Under the pieces are notes generated by a model. That model saw only the letters and a list, made by a program, of their open reading frames with translations. It was not told the DNA's origin and made no database searches. A stretch of 64,000 nucleotides of DNA from Serratia surfactantfaciens (GTDB lineage: Bacteria; Pseudomonadota; Gammaproteobacteria; Enterobacterales; Enterobacteriaceae), in the NCBI RefSeq assembly GCF_001642805.2, contig NZ_CP016948.1, forward strand, positions 1,364,001-1,428,000, written 5' to 3'. Shown here one piece after another: positions 27,240 through 38,586 of this stretch (position 1 is the stretch's first letter; each line of letters opens with the position of its first letter). The position numbers and the translations under genes are program-made.

Positions 27240-28106
27240 CTACGACTCAAACCGCCCGGAACGAATGCGATGTAGTGGGGAGACGTTAACGCCGCGCGCT
27301 ACAAAACCACGCAACCACTCCGGGGCTTGATTTAACACCTGACGGGCGGCGATTTCTGTGTCGAATTCAGCAAACACACAAGCACCTGTGCCAGTCAGAC
27401 GTGACGGGGCGTATTCTAACAGCCATGAAAGAAGCTGTTCAACCTCGCGAAAACGTTTTCTTGCGATCGGTTCGCAATCATTTGCGTACGGCGCCTGCAA
27501 CAGCTCATTTAAGGAGCGAACCGGGGTATCCCTTTTCAATTCGGCGTCGCCGAAGATAACCGGCGTCGGGATGCCGACGCCAGGGTGCGCCACCAGATAC
27601 CATTTTTCCTGCGGTTCGGCCGGCTGCAGGCGCTCGCCGATGCCTTCGGCGAAAGCGGCGTGGCCGCGCACGAACACCGGCACGTCGGCGCCGAGGTTGA
27701 GCCCCAACTCTGCCAGTTGGTCGTCGCCAAGGCCGCAGCGCCACAGTTCGTTGAGCGCCACCAGCACGGTGGCGGCGTTGGAGGAGCCGCCGCCCAAACC
27801 GCCGCCCATCGGCAGACGCTTGTCGATGCTGATGTCGGCGCCGCGCGCTGCGGTCTGCAGGCCGCGCTCATCGCAATAGCGCTGCAGCAGGCGGGCGGCG
27901 CGCACGATCAGGTTCTGCTCGTCCGGCACGCCGTCGACCGGCGTCAGCAGGTTAATGCGATCGTCCTGGCGCGGGTCAATGGTCAGGGTGTCGCCGTAAT
28001 CCAAAAACTGGAACAACGTCTGCAGCAGGTGATAGCCGTCTTCACGACGGCCGGTGATGTACAGAAACAGGTTGAGCTTCGCGGGGGAGGGCCACTGGCG
28101 GATCAT
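27240..28106 (-). CDS. ispE: 4-diphosphocytidyl-2-C-methyl-D-erythritol kinase
   Basis: 288 residues, GHMP kinase family. The ATP-binding loop [17 protein letters not shown] is present and the N-terminus is [16 protein letters not shown]. Fourth enzyme of the MEP isoprenoid route. Start overlaps the lolB stop by 4 bp, so the two are translationally coupled. Confidence 0.97.
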   Translation of the reverse strand: MIRQWPSPAKLNLFLYITGRREDGYHLLQTLFQFLDYGDTLTIDPRQDDRINLLTPVDGVPDEQNLIVRAARLLQRYCDERGLQTAARGADISIDKRLPMGGGLGGGSSNAATVLVALNELWRCGLGDDQLAELGLNLGADVPVFVRGHAAFAEGIGERLQPAEPQEKWYLVAHPGVGIPTPVIFGDAELKRDTPVRSLNELLQAPYANDCEPIARKRFREVEQLLSWLLEYAPSRLTGTGACVFAEFDTEIAARQVLNQAPEWLRGFVARGVNVSPLHRIRSGRFES

Positions 28107-28726
28107 TTGAGCGTCCAGTTATCCATTTTCAGCTTGATGCGCTGGTCGCCCTGCTGCAGCTCCAGGCGGTTCGGCAGCGTCGGCTGCACCTCGGTGCTGT
28201 AGCCCTGGTAATCCACTTTCCACGTCTGGCCGCCCTGCTGGTAGGTCAGCTTGCTCAGACGATATTGGTCATCCAGCGCAAAATCGTTGGCTTCGCCCGG
28301 CAGACCGAGCATCCATTGGCGCAGGTTGTTCAGCGGGATCGCCATGCCGGTCAGCTTGCGGATCATCTCGTCCGGGTTATCGCTGACGTAGCGTTTACCC
28401 TGGTTATCGGTCAGCTGCACCACGTTTTTCTGCACGTTGAGATCCATTTCCGTGCTGCCCAGCGGGTTGGTCAGCAACAGGCGGTAGCGCTCCGGCGAGA
28501 ACTGCTGCCAGAAGAAGCGGGCGTAGACTTTTTTCTGATCAGACAAGTAGGCGAAGGAGCCGCGGGTCTGATAGGTGCTGAGCTGCTGCACCGCCTGCTC
28601 ATGGGCGCGCCACTGCGGTGAGGTCGGGCTGGTGGCCGGGCCGCTCGGCTTGGTGGTGGTACAGGCGGCCAACACCAGGCTGGCCAGCGGGATCAGACGG
28701 AGCAAACTAACTTTGCGTATTGGCAT
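28103..28726 (-). CDS. lolB: Outer-membrane lipoprotein receptor LolB
   Basis: 207 residues from ATG 28726 (E. coli 207). The signal peptide ends in LVLAAC, a lipobox, so LolB is itself an outer-membrane lipoprotein. It accepts lipoproteins from LolA at the outer membrane. An upstream in-frame Met would give an unnatural polar extension. lolCDE, the inner-membrane part of the route, is in this same window. Confidence 0.95.
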   Translation of the reverse strand: MPIRKVSLLRLIPLASLVLAACTTTKPSGPATSPTSPQWRAHEQAVQQLSTYQTRGSFAYLSDQKKVYARFFWQQFSPERYRLLLTNPLGSTEMDLNVQKNVVQLTDNQGKRYVSDNPDEMIRKLTGMAIPLNNLRQWMLGLPGEANDFALDDQYRLSKLTYQQGGQTWKVDYQGYSTEVQPTLPNRLELQQGDQRIKLKMDNWTLK

Positions 28727-29423
28727 AACTTTCTCTTGTCCTTTTGTCCTTGCGGGCATGCGCGACGAAACCCGGATTCAGCGCTCACGCTAACGGGGCG
28801 GCGGCGACGCGTCAATTTTTTGCTGCATCGCGTTGAATCTTGCCGCTTTTACCGGCGCAATGCCAACCCGGCGCGCGCGTCGGGGTCGCCATTAAGATTA
28901 ACACAATCGTTTCGTAGCGCTGCCCGGGCGCAACAATTTTCGTTACGGCAGGGGGCCGCCGTTAGCGTTTGGTTGATGTTTGTCTCGGTATGCTGCCGGG
29001 GGTTTTTGTTGCGGGAAATAATCGAATGAAGATAGCGGTGCGAATAATCATTTCGCTTCTGTGCTTTGCCGGTGCGGTATTTTTTTATTTTCAGGCCAAG
29101 CAGGTTTTTTGCCAACAAGTCTCTTTTATCTTGGATCCATCCTATCGTTGCGGCACGCTGGGGTGGTAAACGCGCGGATTATAAGCGGATAGCCTGCAGG
29201 TTTTACCGAATCCTGCGCGGGATACCGCATCTTGCGCTAAAATTCAGTATGTTATGCCGTCAAATTATAAATCATCTCACTGTATTTATTACTTATTCAT
29301 TAATTGATGTCGTCTATGACAGCGATTGAACGGAAGATGCGGTTGTTACTTTTATTGATCCCGCGCATCAAGTAGAATGCCGTTCAACGAGAACCCGTAC
29401 CAACAGAAGTATTACTCGAAGCA
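28727..29423. promoter_or_regulatory. lolB / hemA divergent region
   Basis: About 700 bp. It holds a possible 47-residue membrane protein gene (29026-29169), and near hemA the inverted repeat TTGAT-CCCGCGC-ATCAA (29355-29371), directly followed by a -10-like TAGAAT (29373-29378). The rest shows nothing clear. Confidence 0.45.
29026..29169 (+). CDS. Possible small membrane protein
   Basis: 47 residues: a basic start (MKIAVRIIISLLCFAGAVFF) forms one strong hydrophobic segment, then a short tail with two Cys (VFCQQ, YRCGTLGW). Shine-Dalgarno is weak (GGGA, 9 nt away). It resembles single-span small proteins, but could be chance; I know no homologue. Confidence 0.35.
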   Translation: MKIAVRIIISLLCFAGAVFFYFQAKQVFCQQVSFILDPSYRCGTLGW

Positions 29424-30686
29424 ATGACCCTGCTGGCGTTAGGTATAAATCACAAAACTGCTCCGGTTTCTCTGCGTGAAAGGGTGACCTTCTCGCCAGA
29501 GTCCATCGATGAGGCGCTGACCAGCTTGCTCCAACAACCGTTGGTGCAGGGCGGCGTCGTGTTGTCCACCTGCAACCGCACCGAGCTGTATCTCAGCGTG
29601 GAGCAGCAGGAACACATGCACGAGCAACTGGTCGCCTGGCTGTGCGCCTACCACAACCTGCGCCCGGAAGAGGTGAAGAAAAGCCTGTACTGGCATCAGG
29701 GCAACGACGCGGTTAGCCATCTGATGCGGGTGGCCAGCGGGTTGGACTCGCTGGTGCTGGGCGAACCGCAGATCCTCGGCCAGGTGAAAAAGGCCTTCGC
29801 CGAGTCGCAACGCGGCCAGTCGCTGTCCGGCGAGCTGGAGCGCCTGTTCCAGAAATCCTTCTCCGTCGCCAAGCGCGTGCGCACCGAAACCGAAATCGGC
29901 GCCAGCGCAGTTTCCGTTGCTTTCGCCGCCTGTACGCTGGCGCGGCAGATTTTCGAATCGCTGGCCGATCTCAACGTCTTGCTGGTGGGCGCCGGTGAAA
30001 CCATCGAGCTGGTGGCGCGCCACCTGCGCGAACACAAAGTGCGGCACATGATCATCGCCAACCGCACCCGCGAGCGCGCGCAGCTGCTGGCGGACGAAGT
30101 TGGCGCGGAAGTGATCACCTTGCCGGAGATCGACGAACGCCTGGCGGACGCCGACATCATTATCAGTTCCACCGCCAGCCCGCTGCCGATCATCGGCAAG
30201 GGGATGGTGGAGCGGGCGCTGAAAGCGCGCCGCAACCAGCCGATGCTGCTGGTGGATATCGCCGTACCGCGCGATATCGAACCGGAAGTCGGCAAGCTGG
30301 CCAACGCTTATCTGTACAGCGTGGACGATCTGCACGCCATCATTCAAAGCAACCTGGCGCAGCGCAAAGCGGCGGCGGTGCAGGCGGAGTCGATCGTGCA
30401 GCAGGAAAGCACCAACTTTATGGCCTGGCTGCGTTCGCAGGGTGCGGTGGAAACCATTCGCGACTACCGCTCGCAGGCCGACCAGATCCGCGCAGAAATG
30501 GAGGCCAAAGCGCTGGCCGCCATCGCGCAGGGTGCCAACGTGGAGCAGGTTATTCACGAGCTGGCCCATAAACTGACCAACCGCCTTATTCATGCCCCCA
30601 CCAAATCCCTCCAGCAGGCCGCCGGCGACGGCGACGTGGAGCGGTTGCAGTTATTACGCGACAGCCTCGGGCTGGATCAGCATTAG
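29424..30686 (+). CDS. hemA: Glutamyl-tRNA reductase
   Basis: 420 residues (E. coli 418). Catalytic Cys is in [16 protein letters not shown]-binding [17 protein letters not shown] follows; the C-terminus is the dimerisation domain. First committed step of C5-pathway haem synthesis. The N-terminal [18 protein letters not shown] is as in the family, and includes the region through which ClpAP and Lon degrade it in Salmonella. Confidence 0.97.
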   Translation: MTLLALGINHKTAPVSLRERVTFSPESIDEALTSLLQQPLVQGGVVLSTCNRTELYLSVEQQEHMHEQLVAWLCAYHNLRPEEVKKSLYWHQGNDAVSHLMRVASGLDSLVLGEPQILGQVKKAFAESQRGQSLSGELERLFQKSFSVAKRVRTETEIGASAVSVAFAACTLARQIFESLADLNVLLVGAGETIELVARHLREHKVRHMIIANRTRERAQLLADEVGAEVITLPEIDERLADADIIISSTASPLPIIGKGMVERALKARRNQPMLLVDIAVPRDIEPEVGKLANAYLYSVDDLHAIIQSNLAQRKAAAVQAESIVQQESTNFMAWLRSQGAVETIRDYRSQADQIRAEMEAKALAAIAQGANVEQVIHELAHKLTNRLIHAPTKSLQQAAGDGDVERLQLLRDSLGLDQH

Positions 30687-30717
30687 TTTTCTCTATTAAC
30701 AGGGTTTATTACCACGC

Positions 30718-31803
30718 ATGAAGCCTTCTATTGTTGCCAAACTGGAAGCGTTACAAGAGCGCCATGAAGAAGTGCAGGCGCTGCTCGGCGATGCCGGCGT
30801 TATCGCCGACCAAGACCGGTTCCGCGCGCTGTCGCGAGAATACGCGCAGCTGACCGACGTCAGCCGCTGCTTCCTGGAATGGCGTCAGGTGCAGGAGGAT
30901 CTGGAGACGGCGGAAATGATGCTGGACGATCCGGAAATGCGCGAGATGGCGCAGGAAGAGCTGAAACAGGCGCGGGCGACCAGCGAAGAGCTGGAACAAC
31001 AGCTGCAGGTGTTGCTGCTGCCGAAAGATCCGGACGATGAGCGCAGCTGCTTCCTCGAAGTGCGTGCCGGCACCGGCGGCGATGAGGCGGCGATCTTCGC
31101 CGGCGATCTGTTCCGCATGTACAGCCGCTACGCCGAAAGCCGCCGCTGGCGCGTCGAGGTGATGAGCGCCAACGAAGGCGAGCACGGCGGCTTCAAGGAA
31201 GTGATCGCCAAAGTTTCCGGCGACGGCGTGTACGGCCAGCTGAAGTTTGAATCCGGCGGCCACCGCGTGCAGCGCGTGCCGGAAACCGAATCCCAGGGGC
31301 GCATCCACACCTCCGCCTGCACCGTGGCGGTGATGCCGGAAGTGCCGGAGGCCGAATTGCCGGACATCAACCCGGGCGATCTGAAAATCGACACCTTCCG
31401 CTCCTCCGGCGCCGGCGGCCAGCACGTTAACACCACCGATTCGGCGATCCGCATCACCCACCTGCCGACCGGCATCGTGGTGGAGTGCCAGGACGAGCGT
31501 TCTCAGCACAAAAACAAAGCCAAGGCGATGTCGGTGCTGGGCGCGCGCATTCGCGCCGCCGAGATGGCCAAGCGCCAGCAGGCCGAGGCGTCCACGCGCC
31601 GCAACCTGCTGGGCAGCGGCGATCGCTCCGATCGCAACCGCACCTATAACTTCCCGCAGGGGCGGGTGACCGACCACCGCATCAACCTGACGCTCTACCG
31701 TCTGGACGAGGTGATGGAAGGCAAACTGGACATGCTGATCCAGCCGATCGTGCAGGAGTATCAGGCCGATCAGCTGGCGGCGCTGTCCGCCGAGCAAGAG
31801 TGA
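30718..31803 (+). CDS. prfA: Peptide chain release factor 1
   Basis: 361 residues. The GGQ loop is in [17 protein letters not shown] and the stop-codon-reading tripeptide is PET in [14 protein letters not shown] (E. coli has PAT; the PxT pattern is kept). Terminates at UAG and UAA. Starts 31 bp after hemA and overlaps prmC, which methylates the GGQ glutamine. Confidence 0.97.
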   Translation: MKPSIVAKLEALQERHEEVQALLGDAGVIADQDRFRALSREYAQLTDVSRCFLEWRQVQEDLETAEMMLDDPEMREMAQEELKQARATSEELEQQLQVLLLPKDPDDERSCFLEVRAGTGGDEAAIFAGDLFRMYSRYAESRRWRVEVMSANEGEHGGFKEVIAKVSGDGVYGQLKFESGGHRVQRVPETESQGRIHTSACTVAVMPEVPEAELPDINPGDLKIDTFRSSGAGGQHVNTTDSAIRITHLPTGIVVECQDERSQHKNKAKAMSVLGARIRAAEMAKRQQAEASTRRNLLGSGDRSDRNRTYNFPQGRVTDHRINLTLYRLDEVMEGKLDMLIQPIVQEYQADQLAALSAEQE

Positions 31804-32636
31804 TGGATTATCAACACTGGCTGCAAGCCGCCGCCGCGCGTTTGACCCACAGCGACAGCGCCCGGCGCGACGCGGAAATCCTGTTGGGTTTCGTGACCGG
31901 CAAGGCCAGAACCTTCCTGATGGCGTTCGGTGAAACCTTGCTGACGCCGCCGCAGCAACAGCAGTTGGAAACGCTGCTGGCGCGCCGCGAACGCGGTGAG
32001 CCGGTGGCCTATCTGGTGGGCGAGCGCGAGTTTTGGTCGCTGCCGCTGTCGGTCTCGCCCGCAACGTTGATCCCGCGCCCGGATACCGAATGCCTGGTGG
32101 AGCTGGCGCTGGCGCGCCTGCCGCCGCAACCCTGTCATTTCCTCGATCTCGGCACCGGCACCGGCGCCATCGCGCTGGCGCTGGCCAGCGAGCGCCCGGA
32201 TTGTTCGGCAGTCGGCGTCGATGTGCAGCCGGATGCGGTCGCGCTGGCGCAGCACAACGCGCACAAGCTGAAGATCGACAACGTCCGATTCTTGCAGGGC
32301 AGCTGGTTTACGCCCGTCGCGGGGCAACGCTTCGCGCTTATCGCCAGCAATCCGCCCTATATCGACGCCGCCGATCCGCATTTGTCGCAGGGCGACGTGC
32401 GCTTCGAGCCGGGCAGTGCGCTGGTCGCCGCCGAGCATGGCTTGGCGGATCTGGCCGCCATCGTGCGCCAGGCGCCGCACTATCTGCAGCCGCAGGGCTG
32501 GCTGCTGTTGGAACATGGCTGGCAGCAGGGTGAGAGCGTGCGCACGCTGCTGCAGACCGCCGGATTTTCCGCTGTCGCCACCCACCGTGATTACGGCGAC
32601 AACGACCGTGTGACGCTCGGCCAATGGCCGGGATAA
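31803..32636 (+). CDS. prmC: Release factor glutamine methyltransferase
   Basis: 277 residues from ATG 31803 (same length as E. coli); a GTG one codon earlier is also possible. SAM-binding DLGTGTGAIALALA and the N5-glutamine motif SNPPYID are intact. It methylates Gln of GGQ in RF1 and RF2. The prfA stop and this ATG share a base (TGATG). Confidence 0.97.
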   Translation: MDYQHWLQAAAARLTHSDSARRDAEILLGFVTGKARTFLMAFGETLLTPPQQQQLETLLARRERGEPVAYLVGEREFWSLPLSVSPATLIPRPDTECLVELALARLPPQPCHFLDLGTGTGAIALALASERPDCSAVGVDVQPDAVALAQHNAHKLKIDNVRFLQGSWFTPVAGQRFALIASNPPYIDAADPHLSQGDVRFEPGSALVAAEHGLADLAAIVRQAPHYLQPQGWLLLEHGWQQGESVRTLLQTAGFSAVATHRDYGDNDRVTLGQWPG

Positions 32637-32680
32637 GCGCCTCTGATAATAACGACGCCCGAGCCATTTAAGGGAGCATC

Positions 32681-33075
32681 ATGACTGCATACACCGCGTT
32701 GAAACATTTCCATTTGCTGACGGTCGCCATCAGTATTACCTTGTTTGTGCTGCGTTTCTTTTGGCAGTGGCGCCGCTCGCCGATCATGGGTCGCCGCTGG
32801 GTCAAGATAGCGCCGCACCTGAACGACACGCTGCTGTTCGTCAGCGGCATCGCGCTGGTGGTGACGTTCGGGTTTTATCCGCTGCTGGGTATGGACTCAT
32901 GGCTGACCGAGAAGCTGTTTGGCGTTATTATCTATATCCTGCTTGGCTACGTCGCATTGGGCAAGAAGACCAAAAGTCAGCGTCTGCGAACCGTGGCGTT
33001 CGTGCTGGCCTTGGGCTGTCTGTATCTGATAATTAAACTTGCCACGACGAAAATACCGTTTCTGATGGGATACCT

Positions 33076-33079
<4 letters not shown>
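32681..33079 (+). CDS. sirB2: SirB2 membrane protein
   Basis: 132 residues with four hydrophobic segments, matching the SirB2 (InvJ-like regulator) family found downstream of prmC in E. coli. Function poorly known despite the name, which came from a Salmonella invasion screen. Overlaps sirB1 by 4 bp. Confidence 0.88.
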
Positions 33080-34798
<1,719 letters not shown>

Positions 34799-34813
34799 GC
34801 GCTCCGCGCCATA

Positions 34814-34841
34814 AAAAAAGCCCGACTCGTCGGGCTTTTTT
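34814..34841. terminator. Bidirectional terminator, kdsA / dauA
   Basis: AAAAAAGCCCGA and TCGGGCTTTTTT with a four-base CTCG loop between converging genes. Confidence 0.88.
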
Positions 34842-34845
34842 ACGT

Positions 34846-36534
34846 TTAGGCCTCGGTGGCCGCCAGCGCTTCCGGCAGCGTCGGGTAGAACTGCAGGCGG
34901 CCCTCGATCGGCTGCACCCGCGCGCGCGCCAGGGTTTTCAGCGGCTGGAACGGCACATCGGTGATCACCAGTTTCTTGTCCGCCGGCAGCACGTCAATAA
35001 AGCGCCGCAGGGCGCTCAGGCCGCCGGCGTCGAGCACCGGCACCGCATCCCACTGCAGCACGATCGTCCGGTAGCCCTCACTGCGCGCCAGCAGTTCGGT
35101 GAAGATGCGCTCGGCGGCGGCGAAGAACAGCGGGCCATTCACCCGCAGCACCAGACGGCCGTCGCCGGCGCTCAGCTCGCTCAGCCGCGTCATGCGGGCG
35201 ATGCGGCGCATGAACAGCAGCGAAGCCAGCACGATACCGACGGTAATGGCGATCACCATGTCGAACAGCACCGTCAGCGACATGCACAGCAGCAGCACCA
35301 AAATGTCGTCCTTCGGCGCCCGGCGCAGCAGATAAACCACCTTGTGCGCCTCGCTCATGTTCCAGGCGACCATCAGCAGCAACGCCGCCATCGCCGCCAG
35401 CGGCAGATACGAGAGCCACGGCGCCAACACCAGCAGCGCCAACAGCACCAGCAGCGCGTGGATGATGGCGGACACCGGCGAGGTGGCGCCGGCGCGCACG
35501 TTGGCCGCCGAACGGGCAATCGCGGCGGTTGCGGTGATGCCGCCGAAGAACGGCGCAATGATGTTGCCCGCGCCCTGGCCGATCAGTTCACTGTTGGAGT
35601 TATGCTTCTTGCCGGTCATGCCGTCGAGCACCACCGCGCACAGCAGCGATTCAATCGCGCCGAGCATCGCCATTGAAAATGCCGCCGGCAGCAGCGCGGA
35701 AACGGTTTGCCAGCTCAGGTTGAACGGTTGCCCGCCGCCGCCCGGCAGATGCCAGGGCAGCAGCAGCTGCGGCAGAATTGGCGGAATGCCCTGACCGCTG
35801 CTGCCGTCGGCCAGCAGGTAGCTGAAGCGGGAGCCGATGGTCGCCACCGGGTGGTCAAACAGGGTCAGCAACCCCATCAGCGCAGTGCCCGCCAGCAGCG
35901 CCGGCAGGTGGCCGGGCACGCGCAGGCCGAGTTTGGGCCAAAAGATCAGGATCAGCAGCGTCACCGTACCGATCAGCGTATCGCCGAGATCCAGCGTTGG
36001 CAGCGCTTGCAGCAAGGCGTACAGCTTGCCGACGTAATTTTCCGGCGTGTGCGCCAGCTGCAGGCCAAAGAAGTCCTTGATCTGCATGGTAGCGATGGTG
36101 ATGGCGATGCCGGAGGTAAAGCCGAGCGTCACCGGCAGCGGAATGTACTCGATCAGCCGGCCAAAACGCGCCAGCCCCATCAGCAGCAGAAATATGCCGG
36201 AGATCAGCGTGGCGACCAGCAGACCGGCCAGGCCGAACTGCTGCGAGACCGGATAGAGGATCACCACGAAGGCGGCGGTGGGGCCGGAGACGCTGTAGCG
36301 CGAACCGCCGCTGACGGCGATGACGATGCCGGCGATGGCGGCGGTATACAGGCCGTACTGCGGCGGCACGCCGCTGGCGATCGCCAGTGCCATCGCCAGC
36401 GGGATGGCGATAATGCCGACCGTCACCCCGGCGATGGCGTCTTTCAGCAACCGCGCCAGGCTATAAGGTTCCCGCCAGCAGGCGTCTATCAGCGCGCTGA
36501 AGGGGCGGATTCTGTTTATTTCATGCGTTTTCAT
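34846..36534 (-). CDS. dauA: DauA, SulP-family C4-dicarboxylate transporter
   Basis: 562 residues (E. coli DauA/YchM 559). SulP core ([21 protein letters not shown]) with about 12-14 hydrophobic segments and a C-terminal STAS domain ([20 protein letters not shown]). In E. coli it imports succinate at acid pH and lies between ychH and prs; here it sits after kdsA. The other SulP gene in this window is only about 30-35% similar by eye in the core. Confidence 0.9.
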   Translation of the reverse strand: MKTHEINRIRPFSALIDACWREPYSLARLLKDAIAGVTVGIIAIPLAMALAIASGVPPQYGLYTAAIAGIVIAVSGGSRYSVSGPTAAFVVILYPVSQQFGLAGLLVATLISGIFLLLMGLARFGRLIEYIPLPVTLGFTSGIAITIATMQIKDFFGLQLAHTPENYVGKLYALLQALPTLDLGDTLIGTVTLLILIFWPKLGLRVPGHLPALLAGTALMGLLTLFDHPVATIGSRFSYLLADGSSGQGIPPILPQLLLPWHLPGGGGQPFNLSWQTVSALLPAAFSMAMLGAIESLLCAVVLDGMTGKKHNSNSELIGQGAGNIIAPFFGGITATAAIARSAANVRAGATSPVSAIIHALLVLLALLVLAPWLSYLPLAAMAALLLMVAWNMSEAHKVVYLLRRAPKDDILVLLLCMSLTVLFDMVIAITVGIVLASLLFMRRIARMTRLSELSAGDGRLVLRVNGPLFFAAAERIFTELLARSEGYRTIVLQWDAVPVLDAGGLSALRRFIDVLPADKKLVITDVPFQPLKTLARARVQPIEGRLQFYPTLPEALAATEA

Positions 36535-36766
36535 CTACGGTGCGTACCAAATCTTCAAAAGTGAAAGGAATGGCGGGCCCGATGAGGTCCGTCTTGTCAC
36601 GTGACAGATACCATACGCCTTTTGTTCAGCGGATTACCAGACCTGTGTCAATTTGGGGCAGGAAATCAGAGAGTCGCCGTTTTATCCGGCGCTAAATACC
36701 GTTGTCGGGTAAGTCAGCCGCAGATTCTGCGGCTTTAAAGCAGAGGAATACGTGAGGTTTTAACGG

Positions 36767-37252
36767 TTAGTGAAGGGCGGGTAAGGGTAAGCCGAGAAAA
36801 TCGGCTAAAGTGCTCACCAGCAGCTGGTGATCTTCTTTCTGCGGCGCGCCGGAAATGCTGATGCTGCCGACGCAGCCGAGGCCGGCGAGATTGAGCGGGA
36901 AGGCGCCGCCGTGCACCGAATAGTCGCGCACGCTCAGCCCGTAACGCTCCTCCAGCGACGTTTGCCGCTGCTGCAGGCGCAGGCCGATGGCGTAAGAGCT
37001 TTTGTGAAAATGGTTCACCAAATTGCGTTTGCGCCGCACCCAGTCGGCGATGTCCGGCGTTGCGCCCGGCATGGCGTAATAAAACAGCGTCTGCCCGGCG
37101 AGTTGGATCTCGATGGCGATGCTCAGGCCGCGCCGTTCGGCGGCGGTTTTCAGCGCGGCGCCCAGCTCCCAGGCGGTAGCGGCGTCAAAATGCGTAAAGG
37201 CCAGCGTCGCTTCCTGTTCGCTGAGCGCGTGCAGTTCATCGTCGATATTCAT
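36767..37252 (-). CDS. UPF0303 (HbpS-like) protein
   Basis: 161 residues of the UPF0303 family, related to the haem-binding HbpS/GlcG fold (IAIEIQLAGQTLFYYAMPGATPD; IAIEIQLAGQTLFYYAMP). No catalytic motif is seen. Possibly haem binding or degrading, but not demonstrated. It stands alone between dauA and the diguanylate cyclase; gap 36535-36766 shows nothing beyond a short GCCG/CGGC hairpin. Confidence 0.75.
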   Translation of the reverse strand: MNIDDELHALSEQEATLAFTHFDAATAWELGAALKTAAERRGLSIAIEIQLAGQTLFYYAMPGATPDIADWVRRKRNLVNHFHKSSYAIGLRLQQRQTSLEERYGLSVRDYSVHGGAFPLNLAGLGCVGSISISGAPQKEDHQLLVSTLADFLGLPLPALH

Positions 37253-37453
37253 GCGGTTCTCCCCTGATTACACCCTGCACAGAGTAGCCCGAAGCGTTCG
37301 CCGTGAGATAGACGGCTTGGTGATAAGATAGAACTGCTACTCTATTACTAGACTGTGTAAAATACCCGCCGCCGAAGCGGAGACGACAGGGATGCGTTAT
37401 TCAACGTCTGTACATTACACCCCTGGCGATCCCGAGGAGCGCGCTGATTCTTT

Positions 37454-38554
37454 ATGACTTACATTGTGTCTATTCCCGCCATTTACAGCGACGCTTGCAT
37501 TACCTACGCCACGTTGTCGATAAGCTATTTCGTCCTCAGTAAAAACGCCCCTTTCTCCTACCGTTCCGCACTGTGGAAACGCATCGTTTTCGGCCTGCTG
37601 GCCGGGGTGGCGGTGCTCTATTTAAGCCAGGATCGGCTGCTGCTGAACGATAAGGTGCACTACAGCTTTGCGATGATCCCGATGGTGCTGGTGACCTTCT
37701 TCGGCGGCGGCGTCAGCGGGTTGGTGAGCTTTCTGTTCGCCATGGCGCTGACCGGCGGCTTCACCGTCGATAATCTGTTTATCGCCTCGATTCTGGTGCC
37801 GCTGCTGCTGTCGCGGGTGTGGCTGAAGAAATCCCACTGGACGTTTTATCTGACGATCGGCGCCATTGCACTGTATCGCATCGCCGTGGTGTGGTTATTG
37901 ATGGATATGAGCGGGCTGTGGCTGGACGTGCTGCTGTATCAGGCGATGTCCGCGCTCTGTCTGGCGATTTGTTACCATGCGCTGAATTTCAAAGAGCGTC
38001 ATATTTACGCCTATTTCGCGATGCGCGCACGTGCCACCACCGACAGCCTGACCCATATCAACAACCGCGCCAGCGTCGATTACCAGCTGATGCTGCAGCG
38101 CGTCGAGCGCCGCCCGTGCGGGCTGATGATCCTCGATCTGGATGACTTTAAAAAGGTTAACGATACCTACGGCCATCCGGCAGGCGACGTGCTGCTGGCC
38201 AGCGTCGGCCGGCTGCTGCAAAACAGCGTGCGCAACGAGGATTTCGTCGGGCGCTACGGTGGCGAGGAATTTATGGTGATCACCGCCAGCTACGATCCGC
38301 AGGTCATCGGCGGGGTGGCGGAGCGCATTCGCAGCGCGGTGGAAAGTTCGACGTTCTTGCTGAATGCGCACGACGAGGCGCACATCACGATATCCATCGG
38401 CGTGTCGCTGTATTTGCCCGGCATGACGGTGGACAAAGCGATCGCCATGACCGATGAAGCCTTGTATGAGGCGAAACGCAGCGGTAAAAACCGGGTGGTG
38501 ACCAGTCGCGTGATGCAGCTGGCGCCGCTGGGCGCCGGTTTCCCGCGCGAATAG
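37454..38554 (+). CDS. Membrane-bound diguanylate cyclase (GGDEF)
   Basis: 366 residues. About six transmembrane segments (residues 10-175, 5TMR-LYT-like sensor) then a GGDEF domain with an active-site GGEEF at 269-273 and an inhibitory RxxD (RNED 260-263) five residues earlier. So it should make c-di-GMP from GTP and be product-inhibited. The lone position next to mfd tells nothing of the signal. Confidence 0.9.
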   Translation: MTYIVSIPAIYSDACITYATLSISYFVLSKNAPFSYRSALWKRIVFGLLAGVAVLYLSQDRLLLNDKVHYSFAMIPMVLVTFFGGGVSGLVSFLFAMALTGGFTVDNLFIASILVPLLLSRVWLKKSHWTFYLTIGAIALYRIAVVWLLMDMSGLWLDVLLYQAMSALCLAICYHALNFKERHIYAYFAMRARATTDSLTHINNRASVDYQLMLQRVERRPCGLMILDLDDFKKVNDTYGHPAGDVLLASVGRLLQNSVRNEDFVGRYGGEEFMVITASYDPQVIGGVAERIRSAVESSTFLLNAHDEAHITISIGVSLYLPGMTVDKAIAMTDEALYEAKRSGKNRVVTSRVMQLAPLGAGFPRE

Positions 38555-38556
38555 GC

Positions 38557-38581
38557 CGCCCCCACCGTGATGGCGGGGGCG
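38557..38581. terminator. Hairpin between diguanylate cyclase and mfd
   Basis: CGCCCCCACC pairs with GGCGGGGGCG (one mismatch) around GTGAT between converging genes; no T-run. Confidence 0.5.
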
Positions 38582-38586
38582 TTGCC

